NCBI GenBank assembly: GCA_022823665.1
Contig: JAJEHN010000013.1
Span: 1 to 64,000 of the forward strand
Length of the DNA: 64,000 nucleotides
Direction: 5' to 3'
Source: Thermoanaerobaculia bacterium
GTDB lineage: Bacteria; Acidobacteriota; Thermoanaerobaculia; Multivoradales; Multivoraceae
In this document: one piece after another, positions 34,613 through 44,284 of the stretch
Numbering within the stretch: position 1 is the first letter of the stretch
How the letters are laid out: each line of letters begins with the position of its first letter
Made by a program: the position numbers and the translations under genes
Notes under the pieces: model-generated
Database searches by the model: none
Seen by the model: the letters and a program-made list of their open reading frames with translations, nothing else
What the model was told of the DNA's origin: nothing

Positions 34613-35587
34613 TCAGGAAACGGCCGCCGCGCTCCGCCGCCGGCGCCAGACGTCCGTCGCCACCGCGACCAGAATCGCCGCGCCGGTAATGATCCGTTTC
34701 GTCGGCTCGGTGGCGCCGGCCTGGGCGAGCCCCGTCTGCAGAACCGCGATGACCAGCACGCCGAGGAGCGTGCCGGTCACCGAGCCGCGCCCGCCGAGAA
34801 GCGACGTACCGCCGATGACCACCGCCGCGATCGCCGACAGCTCCATGCCGATCGCCGCGTTCGGATCGGCGGACTGCAGATAGCCGACCTGGCACAAGCC
34901 GGCGACCGCCGCAAGGAACCCGGCGAGCGTGAACACGGCGAACTGAATCCGGGAGGGCCGCACGCCGCAGCGGTGGAGCGCCGTGCGGTTGCCGCCGACC
35001 GCGAACACCCAACGGCCGAAGGCGGTCCGCGAGAGGACGAACTGCAGCGCTCCCACCACCGCGAGCGAACCGACGAAAGCGGCCGACAACCCGAGGACCG
35101 GCACGTTGGCGCCCAGTGCCGCGACCCGGTCGCCGAGATAGCTGGTCCTCGAGGCGGTCACCATGTACGTCGAGCCTCGGGCGATCTCGAGCATCCCGAG
35201 CGTGACCAGGAACGACGGGATGGACCATCGAGCGACCAGTACGCCGTTGATCGCACCGCACAGCCCGCCGACCGCGAGCGCGACGAGCGTCGCGAGCAGC
35301 AGCGGCAGCCCCTGATCGACCGTCAGGACGCCCAGGACGGCCGCCGCCAGGGCCAGCACCGAGCCGACGGAAAGGTCGATGCCGCCAGCGATCAGCACCA
35401 GCGTCAGGCCGGCCGAAGCGATGACCAGAGGCGGCAACTGGTTCGCCAGCGTGCGAAACGTCAAGGCGCTCCAGAAGTGGTCCGTGATCAGGCCGAAGGC
35501 CACGCTCAGGGCGAGCAGGACCAGGACCAGTCCTCCCCGGTATCCCAGCGAGAAGGAGCGGCGCCAGCCGGCAACGGCAAGCGTCAT
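34613..35587 (-). CDS. Sugar-type ABC transporter permease (RbsC-like)
   Basis: 324 residues, about ten membrane helices. Signature of the RbsC/XylH group: SAGLTLVLIAGGIDLSVGSVLALAAAVLG, GLCGAINGVLVARWSIPSFLVTLGML, and AVVIGGTSLLGGRGSVTGTLLGVL. It needs an RbsA-type double ATPase and a binding protein. A binding protein lies 0.9 kb upstream in the same direction, but the ATPase gene expected between them is missing and a methyltransferase gene occupies the place on the other strand. Confidence 0.9.
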   Translation of the reverse strand: MTLAVAGWRRSFSLGYRGGLVLVLLALSVAFGLITDHFWSALTFRTLANQLPPLVIASAGLTLVLIAGGIDLSVGSVLALAAAVLGVLTVDQGLPLLLATLVALAVGGLCGAINGVLVARWSIPSFLVTLGMLEIARGSTYMVTASRTSYLGDRVAALGANVPVLGLSAAFVGSLAVVGALQFVLSRTAFGRWVFAVGGNRTALHRCGVRPSRIQFAVFTLAGFLAAVAGLCQVGYLQSADPNAAIGMELSAIAAVVIGGTSLLGGRGSVTGTLLGVLVIAVLQTGLAQAGATEPTKRIITGAAILVAVATDVWRRRRSAAAVS

Positions 35588-35681
35588 CGGTCGGACCGCC
35601 CGGCGAGCATCGAGGCGAGGATACAGTCGCGGCTGGCTCGGAGAGCCCCGATCCGATGAAAACGCCCCCGCGTCCCGCCTA

Positions 35682-36494
35682 GTGCGCTCTCTCGTTCGCA
35701 GGGTCCGCGGAGGTTCGAAGGCCGCGGCATACCGGCTGGTGAAGGGCGTGCTGCGTCGGTTCGGTTACGACTTCGAGATCTTCTCCCGCTCGAGAAGAGA
35801 CGCCGACGCCGTGGAGACCACGGAGGCGAGCTTCTACCGAGAATGGAACTCGCCCTCGCCGGTCTGGGCGCCCTGGCGCGGCGAGCCGGACTTCCGGGAG
35901 GCATACGACGGCGTCGAGGCGTACACGGTGGTTTCAGCCGATCGCTGCCAGATCCTCTACCGCCTCGGCCGCCAGGCTCTCTCGGTCGCCGGCGACTTCG
36001 CCGAATGCGGCGTGTACCGGGGAGGCACGGCGCTTCTCCTCTCGAGGGTCCTCGAAGGAAGCGGCAAGGCCCTCCATCTCTTCGACAGCTTCGAGGGGCT
36101 CCCCGCGCCCGATCCGGCGAAAGACCCCGATCTCGAAGAGGGCGTCTTCAAGGCGACGTCCGCCCGGGACGTCGAGGCACTGCTCGGCCGCTTCCCGGGG
36201 ACTCTCGAGATCCACGAAGGCTTCATCCCGTCGACCTTCGACGGACTTGAGGAGTCACGGTTCGCCTTCGTCCACATCGACGTCGATCTCTACCGCTCGA
36301 CGCTCGACTGCCTGGAGTACTTCTATCCGCGGCTCTCCGCCGGCGGGATCGTGGTCTTCGACGACTACGGTTTCCCCGCAGCCCGCGGAGAGAAGGACGC
36401 AGTCGACGAGTTCTTCTCCGCCCGACCCGAGGCCCCGCTTGCCCTGCCCACGGGCCAGGCCATCGTGACGAAACTCCCTAGCCGGGCGAGGTGA
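35682..36494 (+). CDS. TylF/MycF-like O-methyltransferase
   Basis: 270 residues from GTG 35682. S-adenosylmethionine fold with GDFAECGVYRGGTALLLSRVL, HLFDSFEGLPAPD and the metal-binding FVHIDVDLYRSTLDCLEYFYPRLSAGGIVVFDDYG, typical of TylF/MycF family enzymes that methylate sugar hydroxyls. Substrate unknown. It lies opposite in direction between two components of a sugar ABC importer, and its 3' end overlaps the convergent binding-protein gene by 17 bp. Confidence 0.85.
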   Translation: MRSLVRRVRGGSKAAAYRLVKGVLRRFGYDFEIFSRSRRDADAVETTEASFYREWNSPSPVWAPWRGEPDFREAYDGVEAYTVVSADRCQILYRLGRQALSVAGDFAECGVYRGGTALLLSRVLEGSGKALHLFDSFEGLPAPDPAKDPDLEEGVFKATSARDVEALLGRFPGTLEIHEGFIPSTFDGLEESRFAFVHIDVDLYRSTLDCLEYFYPRLSAGGIVVFDDYGFPAARGEKDAVDEFFSARPEAPLALPTGQAIVTKLPSRAR

Positions 36495-37428
36495 CGACGT
36501 CGACCGGCGTCTTCAGGTCCTCCGCCGTCCCTCCGCGCAGAATCTCGAGAGCCGCCTCGATTCCGAAGACCGCGAGCCGGTCGGCGTGCTGGTCGGCGGT
36601 GGCGAGGATCTCGCCCTGGGCGACCAGGTCGGCGACCGCGTCGATGTTGTCGAAGCCGACGATCAGCACCTCGTCCCGGCCGCTCTGCCGACGCGCCGCA
36701 AGAGCGCCCAGCGCCATGTTGTCGTTCGCGCAGAGAATCGCGCGCAACCCGGGGTGCTCGCGCAGCATCGCCGCCGCCACCGTGTTCGCCTGCGCCTGCT
36801 CCCATCCGCCGCTCTGGACGTCGACGATCGCCGCGCCAGCAGCAGCCATCGCGTCCTCGAAACCGGCCTGCCGTTGCTGGGCGTTGAACGCCGTCGGGAT
36901 GCCGCCGACGATCGCCACCTGATCGCCCGGCGCAAGCCGTTCCGCCAGCACCTCGCCGACCCGCCGAGCCCCGTCGCGATTGTCCGGGCCGACGAACGGC
37001 GCGTCGAGGCCCGCTTCCGCCGCCACCTCGACGTCGAGGCGGTTGTCGATGTTGACGACGACCACGCCGGCCGCCTGGGCCCGGGCCAGGGCCGGCGCCA
37101 GCGCCTTCGAGTCCGCCGGCGCGATGACGATCGCGTCGCTGCCGGCGGCCACCATCTGCTCGACCAGAGCGACCTGCTGGGCGAGGTCGCTCTCGTTCCG
37201 GGTTCCGTTGACGACCAGGTCGTACTCGTCCGCGTTGGCCTCGTGGTGAGCCCGCGCTCCCTCGGCCATCGTCTCGAAGAACTCGTTGGCCAGGGACTTC
37301 ATGACCAGGGCGACCTGCGGCCGCGCGCCGGCTTCGTCGCCAGGCACATCGCCGCCGCCGCAGCCGACCATCAGCGAGGCGGCGAAGATCAGAACAGGGA
37401 CGGTCCGGCAACGGCGCATGTCTCTCAT
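36478..37428 (-). CDS. Periplasmic sugar-binding lipoprotein (RbsB-like)
   Basis: 316 residues with lipobox LMVGC about residue 23. Two-lobed type 1 binding protein: QVALVMKSLANEFFETMAEGA, VVNGTRNESDLAQQVALVEQMVAAGSDAIVIAPAD, VNIDNRLDVE, VGPDNRDGARRVGEVL, ILCANDNMALGALAA and VGFDNIDA. Captures a sugar for an RbsC-type permease. The partner permease is 0.9 kb downstream, with no ATPase gene visible between. ATG 37428 or ATG 37419 may serve as start. Confidence 0.88.
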   Translation of the reverse strand: MRDMRRCRTVPVLIFAASLMVGCGGGDVPGDEAGARPQVALVMKSLANEFFETMAEGARAHHEANADEYDLVVNGTRNESDLAQQVALVEQMVAAGSDAIVIAPADSKALAPALARAQAAGVVVVNIDNRLDVEVAAEAGLDAPFVGPDNRDGARRVGEVLAERLAPGDQVAIVGGIPTAFNAQQRQAGFEDAMAAAGAAIVDVQSGGWEQAQANTVAAAMLREHPGLRAILCANDNMALGALAARRQSGRDEVLIVGFDNIDAVADLVAQGEILATADQHADRLAVFGIEAALEILRGGTAEDLKTPVDVVTSPG

Positions 37429-37458
37429 CGCGCTCCAGCGTACTGGACCGCTCGCCCT

Positions 37459-38688
37459 TCAACGCACCGCAAGCTCCACCGACTCCGCGAATCTCGCCAG
37501 CGCACTCTCCGCCGCCGCCCGGTCCGCGGCCGGCGCCTTCGGACCGTCCGCCTCGTAGTGCAAGGACAGCACTTCCAGACGCCCCTGCTTCCGGTGCGCC
37601 TTCAGGTCGTAGCGCGCCACCAGCCGGTCACCCGCCAGCACCGGCATGCAGTAGTAGCCATAGCGCCGCTGCGAGGCCGGCTTGAAGATCTCGAGGATCT
37701 GGTCGAAACCGAACAGATGCGCCACCCGGTTGCGCCGCCAGAGCACCGGGTCGAACGGCGAGAGCAGAACGCCGCGGTCCGGCGCGGGGCGCACCCGCCG
37801 CAACCGGGCCGCGAGTTCCAGATCCCCGGGCCGCACCCACCCCGGCCGCGGCTTTCCGTCGGCGGTGATCAGGTCGCACGGCGCCACTTCGCCGGCAGCC
37901 GCCAGGTCCTCCAGCGCGGCCTTGATCTGGGGCCGCACGTTCCTGAGCCGCCAGGTGTCGGCCAGCGCGCCGATCGTCGCCCAGCCGTGACCCTCGAGCG
38001 CGCGCAGGATCAACGCCCGGATCCCCTCCTCCAGGCTCCACTCCTCGTTCCGCCAGCGTTCGGGGATCACCCGCTCGGGCAAGTCGAACGTGCGCTGGAA
38101 GTTGTGCCGCGAGCGGATAGCAAGCTCCCCGGTGGACCACAGCGAGTAGGCGACCCACCGTTCCCGCTTCGAGCGCCACATCTCGCCCAGCATCGGCCCG
38201 GTCAGGTCCAGCGACCGCATCGGCCCTTCGGCCTGGACCCGGCGCAGGACCGCCTTCGCCACGTCCGGATACTCGCGTATCCCCTTGCTGTGCCAGGTCC
38301 TGCCGCTTCGATACTCCTCGCGGCGGAAGCCGAACGCCGGATAGAGATCGATCGGGATCCAGCTCGCCTCGTGACCCCAGTACTCGAAGATCGGCTCGCC
38401 CGGCTGAAGGAGTTCCTCCGGCAGGTTCCGGTCGATTCCGGGCCAGCGCGACAGCGGCACGAGGGCGTGGGTGCGGGCGCCGGCAATCGAGATCGTGTCG
38501 AGCTGGAGGTAGCCGAAGCGCTCGATCAGCGCGTGGAGCGCGCGGCGGGCCCGCGCTCCCCGGCCCGAAGCCACGCGCGGCAGACCGGTCCACTCGGGAT
38601 TCAGCAGTCCCGCCCGGGCCAGCGCCAGCCGCCGCGCGTCGCGGACCGTGATCTCGGCCCGTACGGCACCTGCGGCGGAAGCCGCCAC
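37459..38688 (-). CDS. YcaQ-like winged-helix protein (DNA crosslink glycosylase family)
   Basis: 409 residues from GTG 38688; no ATG is available, and the frame further upstream overlaps repeat DNA. Family features: VRDARRLALARAGLL, LIERFGYLQLDTISIAGARTHALVPLSR, FEYWGHEASWIPIDLYPAF, RNEEWSLEEGIRALILRALEGHGW and LLSPFDPVLWRRNRVAHLFGFDQILEIFKPASQRRYGYYCMPVL. In E. coli YcaQ removes crosslinked bases; the Gln-x-Asp motif of the active site reads QLDTIS here. Follows the TonB receptor operon after 86 bp. Confidence 0.82.
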   Translation of the reverse strand: MAASAAGAVRAEITVRDARRLALARAGLLNPEWTGLPRVASGRGARARRALHALIERFGYLQLDTISIAGARTHALVPLSRWPGIDRNLPEELLQPGEPIFEYWGHEASWIPIDLYPAFGFRREEYRSGRTWHSKGIREYPDVAKAVLRRVQAEGPMRSLDLTGPMLGEMWRSKRERWVAYSLWSTGELAIRSRHNFQRTFDLPERVIPERWRNEEWSLEEGIRALILRALEGHGWATIGALADTWRLRNVRPQIKAALEDLAAAGEVAPCDLITADGKPRPGWVRPGDLELAARLRRVRPAPDRGVLLSPFDPVLWRRNRVAHLFGFDQILEIFKPASQRRYGYYCMPVLAGDRLVARYDLKAHRKQGRLEVLSLHYEADGPKAPAADRAAAESALARFAESVELAVR

Positions 38689-38713
38689 GTTCGCGGCGGA
38701 TCTCTTCCCGGAA

Positions 38714-38739
38714 GCCGGCGGGGGCGCCGGCGCACCCAG
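38714..38739. repeat. Intergenic palindromic repeat, short form
   Basis: GCCGGCG-GGGG-CGCCGGC followed by GCACCCAG, the reverse orientation of the copies at 4163 and 28953. It lies between the TonB receptor stop and the YcaQ-like start, both on the minus strand. Confidence 0.65.
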
Positions 38740-38773
38740 TGGCGAGCGGCCGTCAGGTCGTCCCGACAAGGCG

Positions 38774-41710
38774 TCAGAACTCCACGCTGATCGACATCTG
38801 CACCCGGCGCGGGTCGAAGCGGTCGCGGGGTTCTCCGAAGGCGGCGTCGCGCCGGAACGGGTTGTTGTTGTAGCCCGTCTGGCGGTCGAGCAGGTTGAAG
38901 AGATCGACCCGCAGCCGTGCGCCCAGGTCGGCAGGCAGGCGGAAGCGCTGCGTGTAGCCCAGGTCCAGTTGCCAGTGGCTCGGACTGCGCCGGCTGCCGG
39001 CCTGCTCGGCGTAGCGGTTGGTCGACGAGAAGTAGGAGGGCAGTCCGTAGGCGACGGAATCCCATGCCTCCCACGGTTGTCCTGACTGGAAGAACACGAA
39101 GGCGCCAACGCTCGCACGCCACGGCAGGTCGAGACCGCCGAACACCTTGGCGACATGCGGCCGGTCGCCGCGCAGCGTCCCGTCCTTGTTGTCCCATAGC
39201 TGGCGGCCGTAGCCGTCGGCGAGGTTGGACGAACCGATGAACAGGTTGGCGTCGTTGTTCCAGCTCGTGTTGTCCTGATCGAAGTTGCCGGTGTAGCGAC
39301 TCCGCACGTAGGAAGCGTTCAGGTAGCCGCGATCACCCCGCCACACCAGTTCGAGCGCCGCCTCCGAGTACTCCGTGTAGGCGTCGTCGAGTTCGGCGAT
39401 CACGTAGCTCGAACCGCCGATCTCCGCCCGAACGGCATCGAGGCCCGGCACGTAGAGGCCGCGGGCGGCGATGTGGGCGGGGGCGCTGTCGTAGCCCCGG
39501 GATCCGTTCCAGGTGTCCTCCCAGAAGTGCCCGCCCTCCCGGCGGCGCAGGTGGGCGCTGAGCGACAGTCCACGCGACAACGTCCGCGTGGCGCCGAGCG
39601 TCCACTCCTCGACGCGGCGGGGCTTCATGCCGTCCTGGAACACCTTGCCGGAGGACCCCGGATACGGCTCGTGGGAGATGATCCGGCCGCCCTCGTCGAA
39701 CAGCACGCGGAGGCTGGCGCGGGTGTTCCGGTCCCAGGAGGCCGCGCGCGCCAGCGAACTCGCCTCCGGGTGGTAGCGGGCGTAGTTCGCGAAGACCGTG
39801 CCTTCCGCCCCATAGGACCAGGTGACGCCGAGACGCGGCTGAATCATGTCCCGCCAGTCGATCGTGTACATCCGGTACTTCTCGCCCGGCGCCAGGGCGA
39901 AGCCCGAGACCGTTCCCGGCGCTGCCCGCAGACCCTGTCCGTACAGGACGTCCTGGCTCAGCAGTACGCCCGCGTCGAAGGTGAAGTCGCCCGCGGTCAG
40001 GCGGTCGTGGGCCTCCAGGGACACGGTCTCCGTGAAGGAGTCGATGGGCGAGACCACCGTACCGTCCGGGCGCCGGAGGCTCATCTGCTGCACCGTGGCG
40101 ACGTAGAAGACCGGCGTGCCGTCCTCCGCCAGGTCGACGCCGCCCGGCGCCGCGATGGCGCCCCAACCGTTCGATTCACGGCTCAGCGTCTCGCGCGCCT
40201 CCGCGGCCCGCAGACCGAAGTGGAGATCGTGGCCCACGGCGCCCCAGTCGAACCCGTGATCGAACGCCAGTTCGAAGCTCCGCCGGTAGAACGCCTGGTC
40301 GTTGATCGACGGATGCGCGCCGACGGCGCCGCCCCCGCGGCGCGCGCCCCGCTCGTCCGTGTAGCCGTAGCGTTCCACCAGGGGCCTCACCGCGTCGTTG
40401 TAGGCATCGGCGCCCTCCAAGTAAACCGGGACGCTGAAGTACCCCATCCGGTCCAGGTTCTCCACGTCCAGCCTGCCGTCGAGCGCCGGCTGAACGCCCA
40501 GCGCCACGTCGGGCCGGGAGGAGCCCTCGAGTTCGTAGTCGCTGAACCGGAACGAAAGGGCGCCCAGACCCATCTGCCAGACGCCGTCGACGTTCGCCAC
40601 CCGCTGGTCCGCCCTGCCGCCGAGCGATACCGAATCGGCTTCGTAGGGTCCGATCGAGACGCCGTTCTCCACCCGCCGCGACGTACGGTAGCCGGCGTTG
40701 AGCAGCAGGTGGTCCGACGGCGCGTGCGTCAGCCTGCCGTAGAACTCGCGGCGCGTGTTCTCGTAGTCCTTGACCGGTCCGTAGGCCGTGGCCGCGTTCG
40801 TCCGCTCCTCCGTGGGCCGGAAGGCGGAAGCGAAGAAGAAGAGCCGCGACGGAACGATCGGGCCGCCAAGGGTCGCGACGGCCCGCTGGCGGTCCGTGTC
40901 GTGGCCGGCCACTGACTCCAGGGCCGTCTCGGGTTCCGCCTGGAGATCCGGCGGCTCCGCCGTGTACTCGACGCTGCCCGCGAAAGCGTTCGTGCCCGAT
41001 CTCGCGGTCGAGTCCATCGTGAACCCGCCGCTGCGGTTGAAGCCCACCGCCGTGGCGCCGGCGCGCTCGAACGTCACCTGGTCGACGTCATGGCTCGAGA
41101 GTTCGGCCGACAGCGTGCCGAACATCGGCAGCGACACGTCAACGCCGTCGAAACGGTACACGTTGTCCTGACCGCTGCCGCCGCTGGCCGGTCCCCGCAC
41201 GCTGTCCTGGGTCACCTGGACGCCCGGAGCGAGCCGAACGAGGCTGCGGTAGTCGGGACCGAGCGGCATGTCCCGCACCGCCTCGCCGTCGATGGCGCTG
41301 GCGACGGAGGCGCGGCCGCGGACGGCGACCCGCTCTCCGATCACGACGAGCTCCTCGCTGACGGCGGCGGCCGCGGCGTCGAGTTCCAGGTTCAGTGTCG
41401 TCGTCTGGCCGAGCAGCACCTGGGCCTCGACCGTGCGGCTTGCTCCCTCGGCGGTCGTGAACGTGACCCGGTAGAGGCCGGGAGGAAGCCGCGGCAACGC
41501 GTAGCGGCCGGACGCGTCCGTGACGGTCGACCTGGGCCGAGGCACGGCGCCGGTCTCGGCCAGAACGCCGATGTCCTCGGACGAGGCGGCGCCGCGCAGC
41601 GTCACCGTTCCTTCGATGCCCCCGGTCTGCTGGCCCGCCGCCGCGCCGGCGCAGAGCAGCAGCGCCAGCGTCGGGAACACCAGGCTGCCGGTCGGCCGCC
41701 AGTCAGCCAT
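38774..41710 (-). CDS. TonB-dependent outer-membrane receptor with carboxypeptidase-regulatory N-terminus
   Basis: 978 residues. Signal peptide (VFPTLALLLCAGAAAGQ), a CarboxypepD-regulatory-like beta-sandwich (about 30-115: GGIEGTVTLRG, DASGRYALPRLPPGLYRVTFT), a plug domain (about 125-230: EELVVIGERVAV, YRSLVRLAPGVQVTQDS, YRFDGVDVSLPMFG) and a beta-barrel ending in Phe (VQMSISVEF), as outer-membrane proteins do. This is the Oar-like type common in Acidobacteriota. It takes up a large substrate across the outer membrane with energy from TonB. Start overlaps the DUF993 stop by 8 bp, linking it to the sulfatase operon. Confidence 0.9.
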   Translation of the reverse strand: MADWRPTGSLVFPTLALLLCAGAAAGQQTGGIEGTVTLRGAASSEDIGVLAETGAVPRPRSTVTDASGRYALPRLPPGLYRVTFTTAEGASRTVEAQVLLGQTTTLNLELDAAAAAVSEELVVIGERVAVRGRASVASAIDGEAVRDMPLGPDYRSLVRLAPGVQVTQDSVRGPASGGSGQDNVYRFDGVDVSLPMFGTLSAELSSHDVDQVTFERAGATAVGFNRSGGFTMDSTARSGTNAFAGSVEYTAEPPDLQAEPETALESVAGHDTDRQRAVATLGGPIVPSRLFFFASAFRPTEERTNAATAYGPVKDYENTRREFYGRLTHAPSDHLLLNAGYRTSRRVENGVSIGPYEADSVSLGGRADQRVANVDGVWQMGLGALSFRFSDYELEGSSRPDVALGVQPALDGRLDVENLDRMGYFSVPVYLEGADAYNDAVRPLVERYGYTDERGARRGGGAVGAHPSINDQAFYRRSFELAFDHGFDWGAVGHDLHFGLRAAEARETLSRESNGWGAIAAPGGVDLAEDGTPVFYVATVQQMSLRRPDGTVVSPIDSFTETVSLEAHDRLTAGDFTFDAGVLLSQDVLYGQGLRAAPGTVSGFALAPGEKYRMYTIDWRDMIQPRLGVTWSYGAEGTVFANYARYHPEASSLARAASWDRNTRASLRVLFDEGGRIISHEPYPGSSGKVFQDGMKPRRVEEWTLGATRTLSRGLSLSAHLRRREGGHFWEDTWNGSRGYDSAPAHIAARGLYVPGLDAVRAEIGGSSYVIAELDDAYTEYSEAALELVWRGDRGYLNASYVRSRYTGNFDQDNTSWNNDANLFIGSSNLADGYGRQLWDNKDGTLRGDRPHVAKVFGGLDLPWRASVGAFVFFQSGQPWEAWDSVAYGLPSYFSSTNRYAEQAGSRRSPSHWQLDLGYTQRFRLPADLGARLRVDLFNLLDRQTGYNNNPFRRDAAFGEPRDRFDPRRVQMSISVEF

Positions 41711-42821
41711 CGCCCAACGTGCCCGCGCGCCGGGCGAGAGACTCGACCCCGCGGTAGTACGCCTCGTCCCGCGCCAGGTCCTCGCGGTTGACCAGCATCG
41801 CGTTGTCCTGCAGCCCGCGCAGCCAGGCGTGGTAGGCGAGTCCGGCCTTGTAGTGGCGCGTCGGCGGCTGGAAGATGAAGCGGGCGAGTTCCTCGGCGGG
41901 GCCCATCAACTCGCGATAGCGCGCCACATCCCCGTCGCCGAGCGCGCGAAGCGCCGCGGCCGCCGGCACGGCTACCGCGTCGAAGGCGCCGAGCAGTGCG
42001 TGGCTGTAGTCGCCCAGGGCCACTCTGCGGCCCTTCAGTTCGAACGTGCCATGGAGTCTGGAGCCACGAGGCGCCGGCTTGCCTTCCAGCAGCCGGGCGA
42101 AGTGGTAGTCGTCCCCCGTCAGCACGATCTGGCCGCGCATGCCGATCCGCCGACGGAGCAGCACCTCGTACTCCTCGTCCAGGAGCGAGAGCTTGACCCC
42201 GCGCACCTTGTCGGCGTGCCGGGCGAGGATGCGTTCCAGGCTGTTGCCCGGGAAGTAGCCGCGCATCGCCGGGTGGAACATCTCGCCCAGCCAGTGCAGG
42301 AACAGCGGACCCTCCAGTTGATCGATGATCGCGCCGTAGACGTCGACGTACTCCCGCTCGGAGGCGCCGGTCTCGGCAAGACGCGGCATCGGCAGGAGGA
42401 CCGGCACGCCGCCCTGTTGGTCGATGAACTCCGCCTGCTCCGCGACCGCGTCGATCAGTTCCGTGTTGCTGCCGACCGCGTCGAACTGGTCGCTGCCGGC
42501 GCCGGCGACGAAGCCGTTGCGCAGTTCGAGGGAGGCGCAGAGTTCGATCAACCGCCGCGCGCTGGGCCAGCCGATCTCAAAGCGCTGGGCCGTATCCATC
42601 GCCTCGGCGACGCCGAAGCCGAGCGAGTCGACGTGGCGGCGCAGACCTGCCGTCGCCTTCCAGTCGATCCAGTGTTCGATCTCGTGCGGCGAGCCGGGAT
42701 TCTCGATCGAGTGGCCGACTTCGCCGTAGCCACCGCGGACGACGACGTGGAGCGCCGCGTAGCAGAGCCTGGGCAACGGCGCTGCGGAAAGCTGTCCGGG
42801 AACTCCTGTCACTCCGTTCAC
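41703..42821 (-). CDS. DUF993 protein, class I aldolase-like fold
   Basis: 372 residues from GTG 42821, overlapping the upstream TGA (GTGA). DUF993 proteins resemble dihydrodipicolinate synthase/N-acetylneuraminate lyase barrels. Visible: FEIGWPSARRLIELC, FVAGAGSDQF, RHADKVRGVKLSLLDEEYEVLLRR (Lys in KLSLL is a candidate Schiff-base residue) and VLTGDDYHFARLLEG. A lyase or aldolase acting on a sugar acid or similar compound is a guess. The neighbours (sulfatase, flavin oxidoreductase, TonB receptor) point to a shared catabolic route. Confidence 0.82.
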   Translation of the reverse strand: MNGVTGVPGQLSAAPLPRLCYAALHVVVRGGYGEVGHSIENPGSPHEIEHWIDWKATAGLRRHVDSLGFGVAEAMDTAQRFEIGWPSARRLIELCASLELRNGFVAGAGSDQFDAVGSNTELIDAVAEQAEFIDQQGGVPVLLPMPRLAETGASEREYVDVYGAIIDQLEGPLFLHWLGEMFHPAMRGYFPGNSLERILARHADKVRGVKLSLLDEEYEVLLRRRIGMRGQIVLTGDDYHFARLLEGKPAPRGSRLHGTFELKGRRVALGDYSHALLGAFDAVAVPAAAALRALGDGDVARYRELMGPAEELARFIFQPPTRHYKAGLAYHAWLRGLQDNAMLVNREDLARDEAYYRGVESLARRAGTLGDG

Positions 42822-44284
42822 AACGAAGCCGCCGCCTTCTTGATTTCCCTGATCCGGCCGAACTCGGGAGTCCGCCGGTAGTGCTCGTCCAGTGGATAGC
42901 AACCGCTGACCATGTTGTTGCGGGGTCCCGTGGTGCAGTCGCTGAAGGTGCGGCAGATCCGCTTGCGCTCGAGCGGCCGCCCAGCCAGCACGTCGGCCGG
43001 CAGGCGCGGATAGGCCAGCACCATCCGCCCCAGGCCCACAAAGTCGACGTGGCCGGCGCCGACTTCCGCCTCGGCGACGTACGGCAGCCACTCCTGGAGG
43101 TAGCTGTAGCCCGTCCCCACCAGAGGGAGTCGCGGAAACGCCGCGCGCACCGTGCGCACCGCGGCCAGTTGCCGGAGCACGGATCGCAACGGGTCTTCGG
43201 GAGGCATGTAGCTGTCCGAAGCGGGATAGGTGAACGGCCGCGACAAGTGCGGGCAACTGTAGGGCGACCCCATCGTCACGTTGACGACCTCGACGCCGGC
43301 TTCGATCAGCAGAGCGATGTAGCGGATCGCCTCGGAACAGGTCGGCTCGGGCAGCCCGACATCCGCCGCGTTCAGACCGAAGCCGAGCTCGGCCGGCCGG
43401 GCGCTCTCGACCTCCGGCACGCCGACTCCGGCGCCGTCCGCGCCGAAAGGCGCCACGTCGCCGACGGACAGGCGAACGCCGACACCGAGATCAGGGCAAG
43501 CCGTGCGCACCGCCGCAATGATCCCGAGCGGCAGCCGTACCCGGTTCTCGAAGCAGCCGCCGTAGCGTCCCGGCCGCATGTGCGCGCCCAGCAGCTCGTG
43601 CAGCAGATAGCCGTGGCAGCACTTGATGTCGACGAAGTCGTAACCGGCCCGCTCGGCGCATCGGGCTGCGCGCACGTAGGCGTCGGCGATTTCCTCCAAC
43701 TGCTCGTCGCCCACGAGAGGGCGGTTCGCTGCTTCACCGAGTCGTCCGTCAAGCACTGGATGCACCTGCGCCCGCAACGGCCTCGGCAACGCGGGTGGCG
43801 GATCGGGCCGCGACAGCCGCCCCGAGTGGGTCAACTGCAGACCGACGACCGGCCGGTGGCCCGCGACTCCGCTCTCCTCGTGCCCCGCCAGGACCTCCCG
43901 GCGAAGAGCCTCGAGCCAGACGACACAGTCATCCAGCCGTTCGCCGTCGATGAAGAGCTGGTTCGGGTTGGCGCGCCCCTCCGGCAACACGGCCACCGCC
44001 TCGCCGCCCCAGATCAGCTTCGCGCCGCTCAGCCCGAACCGCCGCCAACGCCTCCGCGTCAGGTGGCTCGGACTGCCGTCCCGGTTTCCGTCCCAACCCT
44101 CCATCGGATGAACGGCGAACCGGTTGCCGGCATTGCGGCCGAACACGGTGAGCGGCTTCGCCAGCGGCCCCTCCGGCCCGAGCAGTTCATCGCCGCAGTC
44201 GAACGCCGGGTCGAGCCCGCGCAGGTGTTCCCGGAAGGCCTCGACGCTGCGATGGTGGCCCGGAGGTGTGTAGCGCCGGCTCAA
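42818..44284 (-). CDS. Old Yellow Enzyme-family NADH:flavin oxidoreductase
   Basis: 488 residues. FMN barrel with NRFAVHPMEGWDGN, LSGAKLIWGGEAVAV, VGLQLTHSGRLSRP, AGYDFVDIKCCHGYLLHELLGAHMRPGRYGG and VDFVGLGRMVLAYP. At the C-terminus the cysteines CRTFSDCTTGP and SGCYP resemble a partial 4Fe-4S motif of 2,4-dienoyl-CoA-reductase-type members but with unusual spacing; no second flavin domain follows. ATG overlaps the sulfatase stop (ATGA). It probably reduces an enoate or a nitro or keto group; substrate unknown. Confidence 0.85.
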   Translation of the reverse strand: MSRRYTPPGHHRSVEAFREHLRGLDPAFDCGDELLGPEGPLAKPLTVFGRNAGNRFAVHPMEGWDGNRDGSPSHLTRRRWRRFGLSGAKLIWGGEAVAVLPEGRANPNQLFIDGERLDDCVVWLEALRREVLAGHEESGVAGHRPVVGLQLTHSGRLSRPDPPPALPRPLRAQVHPVLDGRLGEAANRPLVGDEQLEEIADAYVRAARCAERAGYDFVDIKCCHGYLLHELLGAHMRPGRYGGCFENRVRLPLGIIAAVRTACPDLGVGVRLSVGDVAPFGADGAGVGVPEVESARPAELGFGLNAADVGLPEPTCSEAIRYIALLIEAGVEVVNVTMGSPYSCPHLSRPFTYPASDSYMPPEDPLRSVLRQLAAVRTVRAAFPRLPLVGTGYSYLQEWLPYVAEAEVGAGHVDFVGLGRMVLAYPRLPADVLAGRPLERKRICRTFSDCTTGPRNNMVSGCYPLDEHYRRTPEFGRIREIKKAAASL

